From a bacterium (lineage in GTDB: Bacteria > Bacillota > Bacilli > Lactobacillales > Streptococcaceae): a DNA stretch of 64,000 nucleotides. Within the stretch, counting starts at the first letter, position 1. Each line of letters begins with the position of its first letter. Made by a program: the position numbers and the translations under genes. Below the pieces are notes generated by a model. It worked only from the letters and a program-made list of their open reading frames with translations. It had not been told where the DNA came from and did not search any database. Shown here in pieces: positions 10,222 through 17,372 of the stretch. The stretch is from assembly GCA_905221235.1 (NCBI GenBank), contig CAJNCJ010000001.1, positions 186,001 through 250,000 on the forward strand, read 5' to 3'.

Positions 10222-10317
10222 TATAGCTTATTTTTAGCTGTGTTTTAGTTGGAATACTCAAACACGTTATTAGTAATTCTTATAAGTGACTATGACTTGT
10301 TATTAGAAAAGACTATA
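10222..10317. repeat. Possible degenerate copy of the TA-ended small element seen at 37.5 kb
   Basis: The right end GAAAAGACTATA (10306-10317) is identical to the right end of the element at 37540-37645. A possible left end (TATAGCTTATTTTT, from 10222) is a poor match to TATAGTCTTTTC. As at 37.5 kb, the TAG stop of the neighbouring minus-strand gene falls inside the terminal repeat. Only the right end is firm; the rest may be chance. Confidence 0.35.
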
Positions 10318-10675
10318 GGTTGATCCCCTTCTCTCGGAGATTAGCCAAACACTCCTCATAGTAGGTATCGTCATGTTCGCTATATATAGGACTAGTCAAC
10401 TTTTCCTCTACTAAATCTTCATAAGGAGAGCAGGTCTTACCTCGGTAATTCTTGTCCAGCCACTCTGGACTGACATTGTAGCCACGGCTAGCCATCTCCT
10501 CCATGATCAAGCGATGATAGGCATAGAGACGATAGGGCGAGTGAGTAAAGACATAGTCCACCGTCGCATGCTTTCTGCACCAGCCATTGCCACGCAGGGC
10601 GCAACACTCTCGATGTTGCCCCAAAAGCTGAGGCCGGGGAAGTTGTAAAATCAAAGCCTCATGCCAAAGTCTCAT
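10313..10675 (-). CDS. Pyrimidine dimer DNA glycosylase-like protein (Pyr_excise/TIGR02328 type)
   Basis: 120 residues, starting MRLWHEALI. The segment LGQHRECCALRGNGWCRKH near residues 18-36 lines up with the T4 endonuclease V core (LMAEYRELPRVFGAVRKH), including the E and KH positions. This puts it in the pyrimidine-dimer excision superfamily. T4 endonuclease V uses an N-terminal Thr as nucleophile; here residue 2 is Arg, so activity on UV dimers is not certain. Its start overlaps the end of the DUF1722 gene by 17 bases, so the two are translationally coupled. The TAG stop lies in a short terminal-repeat-like sequence. Confidence 0.65.
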   Translation of the reverse strand: MRLWHEALILQLPRPQLLGQHRECCALRGNGWCRKHATVDYVFTHSPYRLYAYHRLIMEEMASRGYNVSPEWLDKNYRGKTCSPYEDLVEEKLTSPIYSEHDDTYYEECLANLREKGINL

Positions 10676-11060
10676 GGGTGTCTCCTTTCAGTAAAGTCGA
10701 ATGTTGCAAGTAGGTATTCGGATAGGATTCAAGCAACTCTAGAGTCTTGGCGACCAAGTCTTCCTTGGAAGCCAGACCACAGCGATAGCAATCCAGCAAG
10801 AGCATATAGTCCTTACGCTCAGCATCTGTCGCTTTCTTTTTGAAATAGCCCCAAATATGCTGAAAAGCATTGCAAACCTGACCCCTGTGTTCTGGAATCT
10901 GGCAGGCACGATCAATCATCTCTTGAACCTTATTCACCTCCACCGCTTCTTGCTTGAGATACTGACGAATCTCATTGTAAATATTGCTGGAATGGCTCAA
11001 CACGAGGTATTTGTTTCTAGCCCAGAGTTGTTGGCAAAGGGCACGTTGATTGTTATTCAT
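10659..11060 (-). CDS. DUF1722 (YbgA C-terminal-like) protein
   Basis: 133 residues from ATG 11060; 136 if ATG 11069 is used. The stretch LCQQLWARNKYLVLSHSSNIYNEI near residues 8-31 is the DUF1722 signature, also found in E. coli YbgA (LW..HNRYKLLLMAHS). E. coli ybgA lies next to the photolyase gene phr; here the same domain is coupled to a pyrimidine-dimer-glycosylase-like gene, which hints at a role in DNA photoproduct handling (inference). There is no ribosome site. ATG 11069 lies partly within a -10 box, so 11060 is preferred and the mRNA may be leaderless. Confidence 0.65.
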   Translation of the reverse strand: MNNNQRALCQQLWARNKYLVLSHSSNIYNEIRQYLKQEAVEVNKVQEMIDRACQIPEHRGQVCNAFQHIWGYFKKKATDAERKDYMLLLDCYRCGLASKEDLVAKTLELLESYPNTYLQHSTLLKGDTHETLA

Positions 11061-11067
11061 AATTGAC

Positions 11068-11076
11068 ATTATATCA
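11068..11076 (-). promoter_or_regulatory. Extended -10 promoter for the DUF1722 gene
   Basis: Minus strand TGATATAAT, with the TATAAT hexamer at 11073-11068. RNA would start 7-8 bases later, at or next to the ATG at 11060. No good -35 box is present. A similar ATGATATAATG box precedes the mazG-like gene. Confidence 0.5.
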
Positions 11077-11114
11077 TATTTTGATTTATAAATATCTATT
11101 CCTATCTTATAATA

Positions 11115-12887
11115 TTATAAAATTGCCTTTTTTAAAGCCGCTTGAAGTTCTTCATCTACTGCATAGATATAGAGTCCATTTACTCCTCTTGTAAGTAAAA
11201 CATTTAATTCATTTTTTAAAAGATCTTCACCAAAATTTTTCATTTCACCATTTTCGAGTTTCCTATTTTGAACTGCTCCTTTATTTTTACTAGCAGAGAT
11301 ATCAAACTTAATTTTACCATCTCTATATTTAACCGATGGACCAATAATGACTCCAGCATAATTCAAATCAAAACCTTGCACAGTAAAAGTGGATCCTACT
11401 TCATCAATAGTTTGTGGTTGTTCAATCCAAGAAAGTTTAGAGTTTTTCCTATCCCTACTCAATTCTCTATTCCAAGGACATAACCAGCCATCTATTTCCA
11501 CACACCAATAATTTTTATATTCATCTTTATATCTATATTTATAACTATCTTTATATTTTTCTACAGGTTTAGATTGACTACTATATTCCCAGTCATAAGT
11601 TGCTATTAACCTAGAAATCCCTAAATGCCGATTCTCATCTTTTAACTTAATAGCATCCTGTAATTCCTTGGGAGAATTAAATATCTGGATGTCATAGTTA
11701 TTGTCTTCTTTTAATTTGGTAATTTCTCTCTTATCAATAATATTTCTAATCCAACTAATTGTAGATTCACTAGCTTTTATACGCATTTGATTATTTAATT
11801 CAATTAAATTGCCAGACAACCTCGCTTGATGCTGTAAAGTCAAAAATGAATCATCTACCCATATTTGAGATTTATTCATTATTTGATTATCATCGTACAC
11901 TAAAACTACTACTTTCGATTTTGATAGTATATCTTTTAAATGATTACCACCCTGATAAGCTTGATTTTTTGCAGTCAAAAGTAAATGTCCTTCGTCAATA
12001 ACAACTATACCAGCATTAGCATCTTGCTTTTTTAGTGCGTTTAAAAACTGAGTTGGTTTCATAGCAACATCAAGAGTTGAACCACTCTTCCACTCAAGCT
12101 TTTTCTCTATTTCTTTATAGACACTCAATTGATCGTCATGATTAACAACCAAATTAATTGCATTATTTTCTCTTAGGAAATCCGTGTCATCAGAATTTAA
12201 TAAATCATCGATTAAAGAACTCATCAAAACAGTTTTACCAGCACCAGCTTCTCCTTTAACCAAGATTAAAGTTCCAAACTCGTTCTTACTAAGTGCTGAT
12301 GTAATTTTAAAAATGATTTCATTTTTTGCCTTTAATTGCTCATTGGTTAATTTATGAAATGGGGAAGATTTAAAAATTGCAGAATTTCTAACAATACTTT
12401 CTGCTGGAAATAAATACTTATTTTTCTTATTTAACGAACTCCAAATTTTGGTAAAAATCTCATCAAGCTCATCAGAAGTATAATATTTATTTTGAGGATT
12501 CCCTCGCCTGTTTTGAACATTTGAAACATTATCAACGCTTAATAAATACAACATTAGTCTATTCTCAATATCTAGTGTCAAAGACTTATTAAAGTGATGA
12601 TGACCTATAACAAACATTTTAGTAGTATTTGATTTTGAAAATTTAACCCAATCTTCTCTAATTTCACCTAAATGTTGATTTGTACGACGTACAATATCTG
12701 TTGTTTCACCTACATAAACACTATAACCATCAGAATTTTTATCATTTACAATATATATAGTCGGATATTCAAACAATAGCATCTTGTTTTCATCACGAAA
12801 ACTGATTTTTAAAGTTTCCTGTAAAGTGTCTAATGAACCACTTTCATATTCTACTTCTTCAATTACTGGTTTCAATATTTTACTCAT
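11115..12887 (-). CDS. GIY-YIG nuclease-like domain fused to DUF2075 P-loop NTPase
   Basis: 590 residues. Residues 40-115 carry a GIY-YIG pattern: TIYIV at 43-47, YVGETTDIVRRTNQH at 58-72 (with the usual Arg) and a candidate catalytic Glu at 108 in DIENRLMLYLL. Then comes a superfamily 1-like NTPase: Walker A GEAGAGKT at 212-219, Walker B VVIDEGH at 295-301 and a C-terminal LTRG motif near 565. DUF2075 proteins are often found in mobile or defence settings. It sits 15 bases behind the mazG-like gene, clearly as an operon, and is AT-richer than the housekeeping genes around it. Nuclease plus helicase/NTPase makes phage defence or DNA processing plausible, but the target is unknown. Confidence 0.75.
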   Translation of the reverse strand: MSKILKPVIEEVEYESGSLDTLQETLKISFRDENKMLLFEYPTIYIVNDKNSDGYSVYVGETTDIVRRTNQHLGEIREDWVKFSKSNTTKMFVIGHHHFNKSLTLDIENRLMLYLLSVDNVSNVQNRRGNPQNKYYTSDELDEIFTKIWSSLNKKNKYLFPAESIVRNSAIFKSSPFHKLTNEQLKAKNEIIFKITSALSKNEFGTLILVKGEAGAGKTVLMSSLIDDLLNSDDTDFLRENNAINLVVNHDDQLSVYKEIEKKLEWKSGSTLDVAMKPTQFLNALKKQDANAGIVVIDEGHLLLTAKNQAYQGGNHLKDILSKSKVVVLVYDDNQIMNKSQIWVDDSFLTLQHQARLSGNLIELNNQMRIKASESTISWIRNIIDKREITKLKEDNNYDIQIFNSPKELQDAIKLKDENRHLGISRLIATYDWEYSSQSKPVEKYKDSYKYRYKDEYKNYWCVEIDGWLCPWNRELSRDRKNSKLSWIEQPQTIDEVGSTFTVQGFDLNYAGVIIGPSVKYRDGKIKFDISASKNKGAVQNRKLENGEMKNFGEDLLKNELNVLLTRGVNGLYIYAVDEELQAALKKAIL

Positions 12888-12902
12888 ATCAGTTACTCAA
12901 CA

Positions 12903-13232
12903 CTATAATTCAGTATATTTTTTATTATTTCCTTTACTTAATTTAACAGGATATTTCGCTTTATTTTTTTCTAATTTTTCTTCAATAATCTGTTCTATAT
13001 CCAGTTGTAAATTATCAGCTAACATTATTGAATATATTAGCACATCCGCTAGTTCTTCTTTAATTCTTTCAAGAGACTTTGTTGTAACTTCTTCAGATTG
13101 CTTCCATTGGAACAATTCTAGAAGTTCACTAGATTCCAGCAAGATAGATATAGCTAAATCTTTTTCATTATGAAATTTTCTCCAATCACGATCATCTCGA
13201 AATTTATTAATTTTATCAATTGTTGATTTCAT
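12903..13232 (-). CDS. MazG-like nucleotide pyrophosphohydrolase
   Basis: 109 residues, an all-alpha NTP pyrophosphatase of the MazG/dCTPase (RS21-C6) type. The metal-binding pattern is present: ESSELLE near residues 33-39 and EELADVLIYS near 60-69. Family members hydrolyse (d)NTPs to monophosphates, often cleaning up non-canonical or excess nucleotides. GGAG lies 7 bases before ATG 13232. It is the first gene of a two-gene unit with the GIY-YIG/DUF2075 gene and may extend through DUF1722 and the glycosylase-like gene. The nucleotide specificity cannot be told from sequence. Confidence 0.8.
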   Translation of the reverse strand: MKSTIDKINKFRDDRDWRKFHNEKDLAISILLESSELLELFQWKQSEEVTTKSLERIKEELADVLIYSIMLADNLQLDIEQIIEEKLEKNKAKYPVKLSKGNNKKYTEL

Positions 13233-13264
13233 TTTAATTCTCCAATATGAATTTACTTATACAC

Positions 13265-13273
13265 ATTATATCA
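13265..13273 (-). promoter_or_regulatory. Extended -10 promoter of the mazG-DUF2075 unit
   Basis: Minus strand TGATATAAT, hexamer at 13270-13265, about 33 bases before the mazG-like ATG. The -35 region is weak. Confidence 0.55.
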
Positions 13274-13378
13274 TGAAACCTATTCTTAAATTTTATAAAA
13301 GGAATAAAATTAGGTTTAAATTCTTGAGCTTCACTCTCACAAAAAGACTCATTCCCCCTTTCTACTACAAAATATGGT

Positions 13379-13396
13379 ATAGTAGAATTATACTAT
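13379..13396 (+). promoter_or_regulatory. Inverted repeat in the promoter of the TVP38-type gene
   Basis: ATAGTA-GAATTA-TACTAT lies 15 bases before ATG 13412 and overlaps a -10-like TATAGT. It may be an operator or just promoter sequence. GAGGAG follows as the ribosome site. Confidence 0.35.
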
Positions 13397-13411
13397 CTAC
13401 GAGGAGTTTAC

Positions 13412-14029
13412 ATGTCACAGGATAAACAAATGAAAGCTGTTTCTCCCCTTCTACAGCAAGTTATCAATATCTCATCGATTGTCGGTGGTGTCGGGAGTTT
13501 GATTTTCTGTATTTGGGCTTATCAGGCTGGGATTTTACAGTCTAAGGAAACCCTCTCTGCCTTTATCCAGCAGGCAGGTATCTGGGGGCCACCTCTCTTT
13601 ATCTTTTTACAGATTTTACAGACGGTCGTCCCTATCATTCCTGGAGCCTTGACCTCGGTGGCTGGCGTCTTTATCTACGGTCACATCATCGGGACTATCT
13701 ACAACTATATCGGAATCGTGATTGGCTGTGTCATTATCTTTTATCTGGTGCGCCTCTATGGGGCTGCCTTTGTCCAGTCTGTCGTCAGCAAGCGTACCTA
13801 TGACAAGTATATCGGCTGGTTGGACAAGGGCAATCGTTTTGACCGTTTCTTTATCTTTATGATGATTTGGCCCATTAGTCCAGCTGACTTTCTCTGTATG
13901 CTGGCTGCCCTGACCAAGATGAGCTTCAAGCGTTATATGATCATCATCGTTCTGACCAAACCCTTTACCCTCGTGGTTTATACCTACGGTCTAACCTATA
14001 TTATCGACTTCTTCTGGCAAATGCTTTGA
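13412..14029 (+). CDS. TVP38/TMEM64 (DedA-like, VTT domain) membrane protein
   Basis: 205 residues with about five hydrophobic segments (near 18-38, 52-75, 78-112, 143-165, 172-200). The VTT/SNARE-associated core is recognisable in VVPIIPGALTSVAGVFIYG and in the later MMIWPISPADFLCMLAALTKM segment, which corresponds to the family's 'R.iPl.P.....aAG' stretch. Related proteins act in membrane lipid scrambling or envelope homeostasis; the specific role here is unknown. GAGGAG lies just upstream of the ATG. It stands alone on the plus strand between two minus-strand units. Confidence 0.85.
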   Translation: MSQDKQMKAVSPLLQQVINISSIVGGVGSLIFCIWAYQAGILQSKETLSAFIQQAGIWGPPLFIFLQILQTVVPIIPGALTSVAGVFIYGHIIGTIYNYIGIVIGCVIIFYLVRLYGAAFVQSVVSKRTYDKYIGWLDKGNRFDRFFIFMMIWPISPADFLCMLAALTKMSFKRYMIIIVLTKPFTLVVYTYGLTYIIDFFWQML

Positions 14030-14035
14030 GAATAG

Positions 14036-14064
14036 AAAAATCCGTTTGGTTTCCCAAGCGGATT
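14036..14064 (-). terminator. Terminator after scrK
   Basis: Minus-strand hairpin AATCCGCTTGG/CCAAACGGATT (arms 14064-14054 and 14049-14039, with G-T pairs) followed by TTTC. It lies between the convergent ends of scrK and the TVP38-type gene. Confidence 0.8.
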
Positions 14065-14071
14065 CTGTGCT

Positions 14072-14959
14072 TTATTTTGAAACTTCTTTTGCAAGAACAA
14101 AGTTTCCAAGTGTAGCAGAACCATTTCCTGCGACTGCTGGCGTTACAATGTAATCACGCACATCTGGTACTGGTAGGTAACCATTGAGAAGAGCTGTAAA
14201 TTTCTCACGGACACGGTCCAGCATGTGTTGTTGAGCCATGACCCCACCACCAAAGACGATCACATCTGGGCGGAAAGTTACTGTAGCATTAACCGCAGCT
14301 TGAGCGATGTAGTAGGCTTGAACATCCCAGACAGAGCTGTTAAGTTCGATGTTTTCACCACGAATACCTGTACGAGCTTCAAGACTTGGTCCAGCCGCAA
14401 AGCCTTCCAAACATCCTTTGTGGAATGGACAAACACCGTTAAATTCTTTTTCAATATCCATTGGGTGTTTAGCCACATAATAGTGACCCATTTCAGGGTG
14501 ACCCACACCACCGATAAACTCACCACGTTGAATAACACCTGCACCGATACCTGTACCGATTGTGTAGTAAACCAAGTTTTCGATACGACCACCAGCATTG
14601 TTACGGGCAACCACTTCACCGTAAGCCGAGCTGTTTACGTCTGTTGTGAAGTACATTGGCACGTTAAGGGCGCGACGAAGGGCACCAAGCAAGTCTACAT
14701 TTGCCCAGTGAGGTTTTGGAGTTGTTGTGATAAAGCCATAAGTTTTTGAGTTTTTGTCAATATCAATGGGACCAAATGAACCAACTGCAAGACCAGCAAG
14801 GTTATCGAATTTTGAGAAGAACTCAATGGTTTTATCGATTGTTTCGATTGGAGTTGTTGTTGGAAATTGTGTTTTTTCTACAACGTTAAAGTTTTCATCA
14901 CCGACAGCACAGACAAACTTTGTACCGCCCGCTTCCAAGCTTCCATATAATTTTGTCAT
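14072..14959 (-). CDS. scrK: Fructokinase (ROK family)
   Basis: Phosphorylates the fructose released from sucrose-6-phosphate by ScrB. 295 residues with the ROK phosphate loop SLEAGGTKFVCAVGD at the N-terminus, a second glycine-rich loop TIGTGIGAGVI near residue 137, and the ROK zinc motif around residues 157-185 (H...CPFHKGCLEG). GAGG precedes ATG 14959. It lies about 150 bases downstream of scrA with a terminator between, so it probably also has its own promoter. Confidence 0.92.
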   Translation of the reverse strand: MTKLYGSLEAGGTKFVCAVGDENFNVVEKTQFPTTTPIETIDKTIEFFSKFDNLAGLAVGSFGPIDIDKNSKTYGFITTTPKPHWANVDLLGALRRALNVPMYFTTDVNSSAYGEVVARNNAGGRIENLVYYTIGTGIGAGVIQRGEFIGGVGHPEMGHYYVAKHPMDIEKEFNGVCPFHKGCLEGFAAGPSLEARTGIRGENIELNSSVWDVQAYYIAQAAVNATVTFRPDVIVFGGGVMAQQHMLDRVREKFTALLNGYLPVPDVRDYIVTPAVAGNGSATLGNFVLAKEVSK

Positions 14960-15055
14960 GATAAACCTCTTGTTTTTATTTTCTTTATTATAGCATATTT
15001 TAAAAATCTAAGTTTCTCAATTTTTTAGATTTTCCTCTGTAAATCTTACCATTCA

Positions 15056-15089
15056 AGCAAAAACGAACAAACATGTCATTTGTTCGTTT
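15056..15089 (-). terminator. Terminator after scrA
   Basis: Perfect 11-base inverted repeat AAACGAACAAA/TTTGTTCGTTT (15061-15071 and 15079-15089) with a T-run on the minus-strand side, 18 bases past the scrA stop. Confidence 0.85.
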
Positions 15090-15107
15090 TCATTTAGCTA
15101 GGAAAGA

Positions 15108-16994
15108 TTAGGCTTTCACTTCGATAAGAGCATCCCCCTTCGCAACTGAACCTGTTGCGACTGGAGCTACTGAAGAGAAGTCAGCTGTGTTTGTAACGAT
15201 AACCATTGTTGTATCATCAAGACCAGCTGCAGCGATTTTGTTTGAATCAAATGTTCCAAGAACATCGCCAGCTTTTACCTTGTCACCTTGAGCAACTTTT
15301 GCTTCGAAACCTTCACCATTCATTGTTACAGTGTCGATACCAACGTGGATCAAGACTTCAGCACCATTAGTTGTTTTCAAACCAAAGGCATGTCCTGTTG
15401 GAAAGGCAATTGAAACTTCAGCATCAGCTGGTGCATAAACCACACCTTGGCTAGGTTTCACAGCGATACCTTGTCCCATAGCTCCACTTGAGAAGACTGG
15501 GTCATTAACATCGGCAAGAGCGACAACGTCACCAACAATAGGGGTTACAAGTGTTTCATTTTGAAGAGCTGCTGGAATGTTACCAGTTGTTTCTTCTTGG
15601 ACCAAACGTTCTGTCTCTACTTCAGTAGCAACTTCTTTTTCATCCTCATAACCAAACATATAAGTAAGAGCGAAACCAAGAACGAATGATACAGCTACCA
15701 TAAGAAGGTATTGGGCAAGTTGTCCGTTACCGATGTAAAGCATTGTACCTGGGATAATTGTGATACCATTACCAGTACCAGCAAGTCCAAGGATAGAAGC
15801 CAATCCACCACCGATTGCACCAGCGATCAATGAAAGGAAGAATGGTTTACGGAAGCGCAAGTTCACCCCGAAGATAGCAGGCTCTGTAATACCTAGGAAG
15901 GCAGAAAGAGCAGCTGGGAAAGCAAGTGTTTTTAGTTTTGGATTTTTAGTTTTAACACCAACCGCAACAGTTGCAGCACCTTGAGCTGTCATAGCAGCTG
16001 TGATGATAGCGTTGAATGGGTTAGCATGGTCAGCAGCAAGCAATTGAACTTCAAGCAAGTTGAAGATATGGTGCACACCTGACACGACGATCAATTGGTG
16101 AACCCCACCAATCAAGAAACCACCAAGACCAAATGGCATGCTGAGGATCGCTTTTGTAGCGATAAGGATGTAGTTTTCAACAACGTGGAAGACTGGTCCG
16201 ATGACAAAGAGTCCAAGGATAGACATCACCAAAAGTGTCACGAATGGCGTTACCAAGAGGTCAATCACATCTGGAACGACCTTGCGGACAAGTTTTTCAA
16301 ATTTAGCTCCGACAACCCCGATGATGAAGGCTGGAAGAACGGAACCTTGCAAACCAACAACAGGGATGAAACCAAAGAAGTTCATAGCTGTTACTTCACC
16401 ACCTTGAGCAACTGCCCAAGCGTTTGGAAGTGAGCCAGAAACAAGCATCATACCTAGAACGATACCAACGGCAGGATTTCCACCGAATACACGGAAGGTT
16501 GACCACACAACCAAACCTGGCAAGATGATGAAGGCTGTATCTGTCAAGATTTGAGTGTAAGTTGCAAAGTCTCCTGGAAGTGGCATTTCAAGAGCGTTGA
16601 AAAGACCACGCACACCCATGAAGAGACCTGTCGCTACGATAACTGGGATGATTGGAACGAAAACATCACCGAAAGTACGGATAGCACGTTGGAACCAGTT
16701 CCCTTGTTTAGCAGCTTCTGCTTTCATGTCAGCTTTAGATGATGTTGGCAAACCAAGTGCAACAACTTCATCGTACATTTTGTTAACTGTACCTGTACCA
16801 AAGATGATTTGGTATTGACCTGAGTTAAAGAAAGCACCTTGAACTTTTTCCAAGTTCTCAATCACTTCTTTATTGATTTTTCCTTCATCTTTGACCATGA
16901 CACGTAGACGAGTCGCACAGTGGGCAACACTGTTGACATTTTCACGTCCGCCCAAGGCATCGATGACTTTTTTTGCAATTTCCTGATTGTTCAT
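15108..16994 (-). CDS. scrA: Sucrose-specific PTS transporter, EIIBCA
   Basis: Imports sucrose and phosphorylates it to sucrose-6-phosphate. 628 residues from ATG 16994 (MNNQEIAKKV). An in-frame TTG two codons upstream is less likely because AAGGAG is 10 bases from the ATG and only 4 from the TTG. Order: EIIB (residues 1-85, phosphocysteine 26 in SVAHCATRLR), EIIC membrane domain (about 105-455), a linker, then EIIA (about 490-628, with HAFGLKT and the phospho-His motif LIHVGIDTV). Specificity for sucrose is inferred from the adjacent scrB, scrR and scrK. It is transcribed away from scrB, from a promoter carrying a LacI-type operator and a cre-like site. Confidence 0.9.
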   Translation of the reverse strand: MNNQEIAKKVIDALGGRENVNSVAHCATRLRVMVKDEGKINKEVIENLEKVQGAFFNSGQYQIIFGTGTVNKMYDEVVALGLPTSSKADMKAEAAKQGNWFQRAIRTFGDVFVPIIPVIVATGLFMGVRGLFNALEMPLPGDFATYTQILTDTAFIILPGLVVWSTFRVFGGNPAVGIVLGMMLVSGSLPNAWAVAQGGEVTAMNFFGFIPVVGLQGSVLPAFIIGVVGAKFEKLVRKVVPDVIDLLVTPFVTLLVMSILGLFVIGPVFHVVENYILIATKAILSMPFGLGGFLIGGVHQLIVVSGVHHIFNLLEVQLLAADHANPFNAIITAAMTAQGAATVAVGVKTKNPKLKTLAFPAALSAFLGITEPAIFGVNLRFRKPFFLSLIAGAIGGGLASILGLAGTGNGITIIPGTMLYIGNGQLAQYLLMVAVSFVLGFALTYMFGYEDEKEVATEVETERLVQEETTGNIPAALQNETLVTPIVGDVVALADVNDPVFSSGAMGQGIAVKPSQGVVYAPADAEVSIAFPTGHAFGLKTTNGAEVLIHVGIDTVTMNGEGFEAKVAQGDKVKAGDVLGTFDSNKIAAAGLDDTTMVIVTNTADFSSVAPVATGSVAKGDALIEVKA

Positions 16995-17030
16995 TTGCAA
17001 AAATCTCCTTATATAAAATTTTGTTCTTGT

Positions 17031-17100
17031 TTGAAAGCGATTTTATCCGCCCTACGACTATTATTTTATCATGTTTTAGAAATATGTCAAGCGTTTTGCA
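17031..17100 (-). promoter_or_regulatory. scrA promoter with ScrR-type operator and cre-like site
   Basis: Minus strand: -35 TTGACA (17090-17085), 16-base spacer, extended -10 TGATAAAAT (hexamer 17068-17063). The -35 is the end of TGCAAAACGCTTGACA (17100-17085), which closely matches the scrB-side site. Further down, TTGAAAGCGATTTTAT (17031-17046, plus strand) resembles a CcpA cre site placed in the transcribed leader. The layout predicts repression by ScrR in the absence of sucrose and by CcpA on preferred sugars. Confidence 0.7.
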
Positions 17101-17266
17101 GAAAAAATATTCTATCCACTTAGTTGGCTCGCTGTAGATTGATTGATTTTGACTGTTTTAGCAGGCATTCCTTAAAAAACAAGTTTAAAATCTTGGTTAA
17201 AAGGGTTTTGTTTCATTATCTTTCATGTTTTCGTGAAAATTTGATTGATTTCCTGCATTTATTTTA

Positions 17267-17339
17267 TGATAAACGTTTGACAGTTTTTTCTCTTTTTTAA
17301 CATAAAAGTCTTGCTTTTTTTTCCGAAAACGGTTACTAT
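17267..17339 (+). promoter_or_regulatory. scrB promoter region with ScrR-type operator
   Basis: TGATAAACGTTTGACA (17267-17282) is a near-palindrome centred on CG, typical of LacI-family operators, and ends in a TTGACA -35-like hexamer. A second possible promoter is TTGCTT (17311-17316), 17 bases, TACTAT (17334-17339), with a CGAAAACGGTTA operator-like core in its spacer. The whole divergent region 16995-17372 holds no gene. Confidence 0.65.
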
Positions 17340-17372
17340 TAAAAGTGATAAGATTTTTGGAGGAATGAAAGA

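Noticed and set aside
10070..10261. Extended N-terminus of metE
   Set aside because: The extra 64 codons cross the MET-box and promoter; GGAGGA fits ATG 10069.
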